A DNA stretch of 11,042 nt from assembly GCA_002391195.1 (NCBI GenBank), contig DGRZ01000086.1:1-11042 (forward strand). Reading direction: 5' to 3'. Made by a program: the position numbers and the translations under genes. Of this stretch, positions 6,943 to 11,042 are shown in pieces. The stretch is from Fibrobacter sp. UBA4375. Its GTDB lineage: Bacteria; Fibrobacterota; Fibrobacteria; Fibrobacterales; Fibrobacteraceae. Numbering within the stretch: the first letter of the stretch is position 1; each line of letters starts with the position of its first letter. The notes beneath the pieces are model-generated. The model searched no databases, was not told the DNA's origin, and worked only from the letters and a program-made list of their open reading frames with translations.

Positions 6943-7009
6943 GATGTGGAATGTGAAGTGTGGAATGAATTATTCTTAACTTATCATTTCACATCACACA
7001 TTTCACATT
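6943..7009 (+). terminator. Long hairpin of heptamer repeats after slyD (terminator or 3' stabiliser)
   Basis: The arms 6943-6968 and 6984-7009 pair over 26 positions: 20 Watson-Crick pairs, 4 G-T pairs and 2 mismatches, around a 15-base loop. Each arm is three 7-mers: TGTGGAA, TGTGAAG, TGTGGAA on the left and TTTCACA, TCACACA, TTTCACA on the right. The G-T pairs are G-U wobbles in plus-strand RNA but A-C clashes in minus-strand RNA, so the stem favours the slyD transcript. No proper U tract follows, so classic Rho-independent termination is unsure. Confidence 0.6.
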
Positions 7010-7033
7010 AATTTCTTGTCTCCGTCAGTTCTC

Positions 7034-7068
7034 GCCCCTAGCCCCTAAATCCTAGCCCCTAGATCCTA
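7034..7068. repeat. Heptamer array, five units of CCTA-ending 7-mers, next to the nadE stop
   Basis: The units in perfect 7-base register are GCCCCTA, GCCCCTA, AATCCTA, GCCCCTA and GATCCTA. Two bases separate the last unit from the nadE stop codon (7071-7073). On the minus strand the array reads as repeated TAGGGGC / TAGGATY. No inverted partner is visible in the gap. Confidence 0.8.
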
Positions 7069-7070
7069 AT

Positions 7071-8615
7071 CTACACCTGCGATTCCGGGTATTCCGCGCC
7101 AAAGGCGTGACCCGAAACAGAAAGTATTGGCGGGAACTGGATACGCTTAGCCAGGGCAATCCCACGGAAACGCCTGTGCCAGGCCCGCATGTCTTGCAGA
7201 GCCTCTTCGGGAGTCTTGAACAGGGACTTGAAATACTCCTGGTCCACGCCCAAATCCTTGCAGTAGCTTTCAAAGCCTGCCGCCAGGCGGGCTTCCGTGC
7301 TTTCCAGACTGCTCCCCCATTCCACCCATTCGGCAAAGAGCTTGTCGTGATACGGGTACTTGATGGGGTCGCCCTTTCCCTCGTCCACGTTCATGGCGTC
7401 GCTGAGTTCCGCGCTGGCAGGCACGTCAATAGAAGCCTGGGGGATAATTTCCTTGTCGCGGTTGATGTAGCGGGCCAAGGCATACACATCTGTTTTCCAC
7501 AAGTCGCCCAAGGCGCACATGACACCGCAACTGTCCCCGTACAGGGTGCAGTAACCGGCGGTAGCTTCGCTCTTGTTGCCGTTGCAGGTAATGCCCGCTC
7601 CAAGCACAGAGGCCACCGTCAACAGTACCGACGCCGAGCGGGTTCTGGCCTGCAGGTTCTCGTGGTTGATGCCTTCCACCTTTATGGGTGTATCGTCCCC
7701 TTCGAACTTGCACTGTCCCAAGCTGTTGCAAACGGACTCTACGATAGCAGAAATAGGCGCCACCATATAGGGGCTACCCAGATTTTTCGCTAGGTCCGCC
7801 GCCGCATTCCGGGTAGTGGCCGAATTGAAACGGGTGGGCATGTTGATCAGGTAAACGTTCTTCGCACCGATGGCCTCCGCATAGAGGGCAGCCGACACGG
7901 CGCTGTCGATACCGCCGCTAGCCCCGATGACCATGCGGGGAATATGGAACTTTTTCAGGTTTTCCCGAATCATGAACACCAGGGCGTCGTGAATAAAGGC
8001 GATGCGGTCAGGCTCCACAACGGTATTCTGGGGGAATCCGGAAACAGAACCGTCCTCACCCACCTCTACCAGGCATTCCGACGATTCAAACCGGGGCATG
8101 GCAAACACCTGGTTTCCGTTTTTGTCCCAAATGCCGCTGCCGCCGTCCATGGCGTAAATGTTCTTGCCGCTGTTTTCGGTACCTACCAAATCCAGGTAGA
8201 AAATCGGCCACTGCAATTTTTGGGCATGGCCCGCACAGGCGTTGCGGACAACCAGGTTCTTGCCTTCCGTAAAGGTGGAAAGTCCAGAAAGAACCTCGAA
8301 ATCGTAGCCCCATTTTGCAGGTTTTCCGTCGCTAAAAAACACCCCACCGTCGGAAAGCATGTCGCTCCCGCCCAGCAAGATATCAATTCCCTGGGAAAGT
8401 TCCGCCACCTTGTCCCTGAAGCCCCCACATTTTTGGAGAAACTCGACCTCGTCCCCTAGGGAACCTAACATAGTCGAACCTTCGATAGCGTTCTGGGGCA
8501 AAAGCACCAGGTCGGCACCGGCCGCCTTGCCTCGTTCCACGGCGACCCTTATCGCCTCAAAATTTTCTTCGGGTTTTCCAGCCTGCACAAAAAGCTGAGC
8601 CATAAAGACTTTCAT
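7071..8615 (-). CDS. nadE: NAD+ synthetase with intact synthetase domain and degenerate glutaminase domain
   Basis: It amidates nicotinic acid adenine dinucleotide to NAD+ with ATP in the cytosol. The C-terminal domain (about 205-514) is complete: ATP loop SGGIDSA (233-239), NLQARTRSASVLL, GNKSEATAGYCTLYGD, LWKTDVYALA and PASAELSD. The N-terminal nitrilase-like glutaminase domain is only about 200 residues, roughly 50 shorter than usual. The catalytic Glu of the usual PELxxTG motif is replaced (PQNAIEG, Gln41), and the ICEDxW segment with the catalytic Cys is missing between residues about 118 and 140. The enzyme therefore probably uses free ammonia or an outside glutaminase; this is inference. 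The frame is open throughout, so it is not a recent frameshift. ATG 8615 has CGGAG five bases upstream. It lies 36 bases after the HD-GYP gene, with its own promoter box. Confidence 0.9.
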   Translation of the reverse strand: MKVFMAQLFVQAGKPEENFEAIRVAVERGKAAGADLVLLPQNAIEGSTMLGSLGDEVEFLQKCGGFRDKVAELSQGIDILLGGSDMLSDGGVFFSDGKPAKWGYDFEVLSGLSTFTEGKNLVVRNACAGHAQKLQWPIFYLDLVGTENSGKNIYAMDGGSGIWDKNGNQVFAMPRFESSECLVEVGEDGSVSGFPQNTVVEPDRIAFIHDALVFMIRENLKKFHIPRMVIGASGGIDSAVSAALYAEAIGAKNVYLINMPTRFNSATTRNAAADLAKNLGSPYMVAPISAIVESVCNSLGQCKFEGDDTPIKVEGINHENLQARTRSASVLLTVASVLGAGITCNGNKSEATAGYCTLYGDSCGVMCALGDLWKTDVYALARYINRDKEIIPQASIDVPASAELSDAMNVDEGKGDPIKYPYHDKLFAEWVEWGSSLESTEARLAAGFESYCKDLGVDQEYFKSLFKTPEEALQDMRAWHRRFRGIALAKRIQFPPILSVSGHAFGAEYPESQV

Positions 8616-8638
8616 ATAAGCTCCGATTTTTTTTGCAG

Positions 8639-8646
8639 AAAATATA
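8639..8646 (-). promoter_or_regulatory. Probable nadE promoter box TATATTTT
   Basis: The box is in the 36-base gap between the HD-GYP stop and nadE, 23 bases before the nadE ATG. It suggests nadE can be transcribed apart from the upstream gene. Confidence 0.5.
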
Positions 8647-8651
8647 GGTTT

Positions 8652-10343
8652 TTATTCCTTCAGCCCGCGGTAGTAGGCCTCCAGCTTGGCACGGCAGGCC
8701 TCGAAGCACTCCTTGAGGGAGGGGTCGAACTGGGAGCCCATTCCTTCCACGACAATGGAATAGGCCTTGTCGAAGGACATAGCCTCCTTGTAGCAACGCT
8801 GGCTCACCAGGGCGTCGTACACGTCGGCCACCGCCATAATGCGGGCCTCGTAAGGAATGTCCTCCCCTTTCAGCTTGTTCGGGTAACCTCCCCCGTCGTA
8901 ACGCTCGTGATGATACCTAGTCACATTGCACACAATCTTCACGAATTCGGGAGTCTCCACCGAAGTCAGCAGGTTTTCCACAATCATGGCGCCCTTCTCG
9001 GAGTGGCTCTTCATCTCTTCGTATTCCTCCGGAGTAAAACGGCCGGGTTTCCGCAAGATACGGTCATCCACGGCAATCTTGCCGATATCGTGCATGGGAG
9101 CCGCCGTAATCAAGGTGTCGTAGAAGAAATCCGGAAGACTGCGGCTATCCTTGTTACGCAGGTAATCCACAAGAATCGAGACCACGTTGCTGGAACGCTT
9201 GATATGGCTTCCCGTATTGCTGTCGCGGTTTTCTACCATGTGGGCCATGCCAATAAGCATCTGTTCCTGAAGGGTGCGAATCTGGGAATCATTGTCCTTG
9301 AGCATCTGCTCCAGGCGCACATTGTCGGCACCCAGCATATTGATGTAGTTGTGGATGGCGGTCTCGTCTTCTATCTTGAACATGTACACCTTTTCTCGCC
9401 TAGAAAGAGGGAGTTCGGCGTACCTGATTTTGTAGAACTTGTCCGCCTTCTTGAACTTTTTCTCAGTGACAAATATGCCCTTCGACATTTCCTTAATCCA
9501 GACAATAAGCAGCCGGTTCAACCTGGAATTATTGGGAAACCTGTAATCGATCCTGCATTTTTTCAGGTTCGGGAATGTCTCGAAAGCAACCTCGTTGCAG
9601 CCCAGGTAATTGTATTTCGAAGTAACCAAAACAAAACTGTCCGTATTCCTGCCTTCTAGCACCTGGGAAATAAACTGTTCCACGTCGTAACGCTTGACCC
9701 GGTAACAAATGTAGAGCAGCGCGAACTGGGCGAACACGTAAACCGCAGGCATAATCAGGGTGTCATATTCAAAGAACCGTGACGTGAAAAACGACAAAAT
9801 GGAAACGATTTCGATCAGCGAAAGGGCGATAAGGCTATTAAATGACACGTTCTTCTTTTTCATGAAGGCATAGACAATCAGTGTCACATTGCAGACCACA
9901 TAGCCAACCATGAGACAGTTGAAAATAGTGTGTCCAATCCCGTACACGGCGGTATAGTTACCGGCACCCTCAATCTGGATATATTCGATAGACTTGTAGT
10001 AAAAATCGTTGAAACCTACCGTCAACGACATGCCGAAAATGACAAACACCACCAGCATGAACAGGTCGTGAGCCAAGGCGGGTATGCGAATCTTGCAAAC
10101 GGACAGGCTCGCATCGAAGGTGAAAAGCGGCAAAAAGATGGTCCCCGCGTATATCACCTTGTTCGCAAGGACCGCCTCGTCCCGGCCAGAGGACAGGGCC
10201 AGCATCAGGTGGCCCAAACACGAAATGAATACGGAAAAAAACAGCAGGGAGTAATGCCCATTCTGCTTGGAATTAACACGATACTGGAGTATCATGTTAA
10301 TCGCTGCGATAACGCAGAGAGTTGCAAAATAAGCAACGAGCAT
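8652..10343 (-). CDS. Seven-helix membrane HD-GYP cyclic di-GMP phosphodiesterase
   Basis: This is a probable inner-membrane sensor that hydrolyses cyclic di-GMP. Residues 1-215 contain about seven membrane helices (near 1-20, 32-51, 60-80, 92-112, 138-160, 168-188, 194-214), like the 7TM sensor region found before histidine kinases. Residues about 220-330 look PAS-like and are followed by a short coiled coil (about 335-365). The HD-GYP domain spans about 365-560. It keeps Glu371 and His380, the HD pair His418/Asp419 with Lys422, His447, the HHE at 478-480, Asp483 and the GYP at 486-488, so the active site looks complete. I chose ATG 10343 because AGGGG lies 9 bases upstream; a TTG two codons earlier is too near that site. 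The ligand of the sensor part cannot be told. No cyclase or other cyclic di-GMP gene lies nearby. Confidence 0.9.
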   Translation of the reverse strand: MLVAYFATLCVIAAINMILQYRVNSKQNGHYSLLFFSVFISCLGHLMLALSSGRDEAVLANKVIYAGTIFLPLFTFDASLSVCKIRIPALAHDLFMLVVFVIFGMSLTVGFNDFYYKSIEYIQIEGAGNYTAVYGIGHTIFNCLMVGYVVCNVTLIVYAFMKKKNVSFNSLIALSLIEIVSILSFFTSRFFEYDTLIMPAVYVFAQFALLYICYRVKRYDVEQFISQVLEGRNTDSFVLVTSKYNYLGCNEVAFETFPNLKKCRIDYRFPNNSRLNRLLIVWIKEMSKGIFVTEKKFKKADKFYKIRYAELPLSRREKVYMFKIEDETAIHNYINMLGADNVRLEQMLKDNDSQIRTLQEQMLIGMAHMVENRDSNTGSHIKRSSNVVSILVDYLRNKDSRSLPDFFYDTLITAAPMHDIGKIAVDDRILRKPGRFTPEEYEEMKSHSEKGAMIVENLLTSVETPEFVKIVCNVTRYHHERYDGGGYPNKLKGEDIPYEARIMAVADVYDALVSQRCYKEAMSFDKAYSIVVEGMGSQFDPSLKECFEACRAKLEAYYRGLKE

Positions 10344-10350
10344 TGCCAAA

Positions 10351-10357
10351 CACCCCT
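10351..10357 (-). promoter_or_regulatory. Ribosome binding site that fixes the HD-GYP start
   Basis: AGGGGTG on the minus strand lies 7-9 bases before ATG 10343. The TTG at 10349 would be one base from it and is rejected. Confidence 0.5.
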
Positions 10358-10378
10358 ATCCGTTCAAGCTTCCAACAT

Positions 10379-10411
10379 TAAATATATATTGAATTTTTCG
10401 GTTTGAACAAA
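10379..10411 (-). promoter_or_regulatory. Probable HD-GYP gene promoter: TTTG, 21 bases, TATATTTA
   Basis: On the minus strand TTTG (10411-10408) and TATATTTA (10386-10379) are 21 bases apart, in line with the Bacteroidetes -33/-7 layout. The box lies 35 bases before the ATG. The region upstream (10412-10478) is AT-rich with no gene or other signal that I can see. Confidence 0.5.
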
Positions 10412-10478
10412 TTATTTTGGAATTATTCGCATATAATCTGTTTTTATTGCTACGGAATTATCATATTGCTTTAATGAA

Positions 10479-10502
10479 TAGGGAGGGCACAAGCCCTCCC
10501 TA
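10479..10502. repeat. Perfect GC-rich hairpin, 10-bp stem
   Basis: TAGGGAGGGC pairs with GCCCTCCCTA around the loop ACAA. No U tract follows on either strand. A second CCCCTCCC just downstream (10505-10512) could compete for the left arm. It is the first of a chain of hairpins up to 10616. Confidence 0.7.
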
Positions 10503-10514
10503 AGCCCCTCCCGA

Positions 10515-10568
10515 CACGCTCAAATACGCTTTTCTCGACAGAAATGTTGGCTTGCGTATTTTCGCGTG
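10515..10568. repeat. Inverted repeat, 13 of 15 pairs, 24-base loop
   Basis: Arms 10515-10529 (CACGCTCAAATACGC) and 10554-10568 (GCGTATTTTCGCGTG) pair apart from two adjacent mismatches. It is followed directly by a five-pair stem GCACC/GGTGC at 10570-10582. This gap may hold a dispersed structured repeat or an untranslated RNA; no open frame explains it. Confidence 0.6.
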
Positions 10569-10582
10569 GGCACCTTCGGTGC

Positions 10583-10616
10583 AAAAAAAACATCCCGTCC
10601 TCAAAAGGGCGGGATG
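10583..10616 (-). terminator. Rho-independent terminator of pnp
   Basis: On the minus strand an 11-bp stem (CATCCCGCCCT with AGGACGGGATG, one G-T pair, four-base loop at 10602-10605) is followed by eight T. It begins 37 bases after the pnp stop codon. This is a textbook terminator. Confidence 0.92.
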
Positions 10617-10653
10617 CTTAATTTATCTAAAACGAACGAGTTAATCTGTTCGA

Positions 10654-11042
10654 CTAGCCTTCAGCCGGGGCTTCCGGAGCAGCTTCAGCAGCAGGTGCAT
10701 CAGCGGCCGGAGCTTCTGCAGCGGGCTTCGGAGGGAGCAGAGCCTTCATAGAAAGCTTCACCTTGCCCTTCGGGTCAACACCGAGGCAGAGCACTTCGAC
10801 TTCGTCACCGACGTGAACAACGTCTTCGACCTTCTCGACGCGGTGGTCGGCAAGTTCGGAGATGTGCACGAGGCCGTCGCGACCAGGCAAGATTTCGACG
10901 AACGCGCCAAACGGCTGGATCGTCTTGACCTTGCCCTTGTACTTGCGGCCCGGTTCGGGTTCGGCAGTGAGTTCTTCGATCATGCGGCGGCAGACTGCAG
11001 CGGCCTTGCCACTCGGAGCGGCAATGTCGATGTTGCCATCGT
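10654..11042 (-). CDS. pnp: Polyribonucleotide nucleotidyltransferase, C-terminal part (runs off right edge)
   Basis: PNPase degrades RNA from the 3' end with phosphate and is a core part of bacterial mRNA turnover. The visible 128 residues start in the end of the KH domain (DGNIDIAAPSGKAAAV...MIEELTAEPEPG). They continue through a full S1 RNA-binding domain (KYKGKVKTIQPFGAFVEILPG, DGLVHISELADHRVEKVEDV, VGDEVEVLCLGVDPKGKVKLS). The last 28 or so residues are an Ala/Pro/Glu-rich low-complexity tail, probably disordered; in other bacteria such tails bind partners, but no known RNase E binding motif is seen here. A strong terminator follows. The catalytic RNase PH domains lie outside the window. 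Confidence 0.93.
   Translation of the reverse strand, partial: DGNIDIAAPSGKAAAVCRRMIEELTAEPEPGRKYKGKVKTIQPFGAFVEILPGRDGLVHISELADHRVEKVEDVVHVGDEVEVLCLGVDPKGKVKLSMKALLPPKPAAEAPAADAPAAEAAPEAPAEG

Noticed and set aside
7107..7793. Plus-strand open frames opposite nadE (also 7944-8459)
   Set aside because: Shadows of nadE codon bias; no domain, start signal or promoter box on the plus strand.
7071..8615. nadE as a pseudogene
   Set aside because: The frame is intact, it has a good start and ribosome site, and every synthetase motif is kept; only the glutaminase half is eroded.
8907..9659. Plus-strand open frame opposite the HD-GYP domain
   Set aside because: Shadow frame; the minus strand holds intact HD and GYP motifs.
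10633..10652. Weak stem CGAAC/GTTCG just after the pnp stop as a terminator
   Set aside because: Only five pairs with a 10-base loop; the strong terminator at 10583-10616 explains the 3' end.

Overview
The window looks like chromosome of a Fibrobacter-type bacterium (phylum Fibrobacterota). The pointers are a non-classical five-helix succinate dehydrogenase/fumarate reductase of the type shared by succinate formers, the TATATTT-type promoter boxes in front of most genes, and the overall protein flavour. This is a judgement from sequence only. No plasmid, phage, insertion sequence, CRISPR array, tRNA or rRNA is visible. Both ends cut through a gene: sdhA on the left, pnp on the right.

Layout. 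Positions 1-1632 (minus strand) carry ndk, sdhC and the start of sdhA, read in that order as a likely operon. Positions 1633-1769 hold the ndk promoter and an inverted pair of 7-bp repeat arrays. Positions 1770-3767 (minus) encode a large lipoprotein with a parvulin-like region and TPRs. A 47-bp divergent promoter region separates it from 3815-6289 (plus), a long double-module U32 protein, followed by a SlyD-type FKBP isomerase at 6337-6939 (plus). The convergent gap 6940-7070 holds a long hairpin built from 7-bp repeats and a third 7-bp array. Positions 7071-8615 (minus) encode an NAD synthetase with an eroded glutaminase half. Positions 8652-10343 (minus) encode a membrane HD-GYP phosphodiesterase. 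The 310-bp gap to pnp (minus, from 10654) holds the HD-GYP promoter, a run of hairpins and the pnp terminator.

Functions. Ndk balances nucleoside triphosphates next to the succinate/fumarate redox complex. The lipoprotein and SlyD are folding factors for envelope and cytoplasm. The U32 protein probably modifies RNA. NadE makes NAD+, the HD-GYP protein degrades cyclic di-GMP, and PNPase turns over RNA. These are mostly housekeeping genes. The least ordinary signals are the three unrelated heptamer arrays packed against gene ends, the apparently dead glutaminase domain of NadE, the second cysteine module of the U32 protein, and the recurring TATATTTN promoter box.
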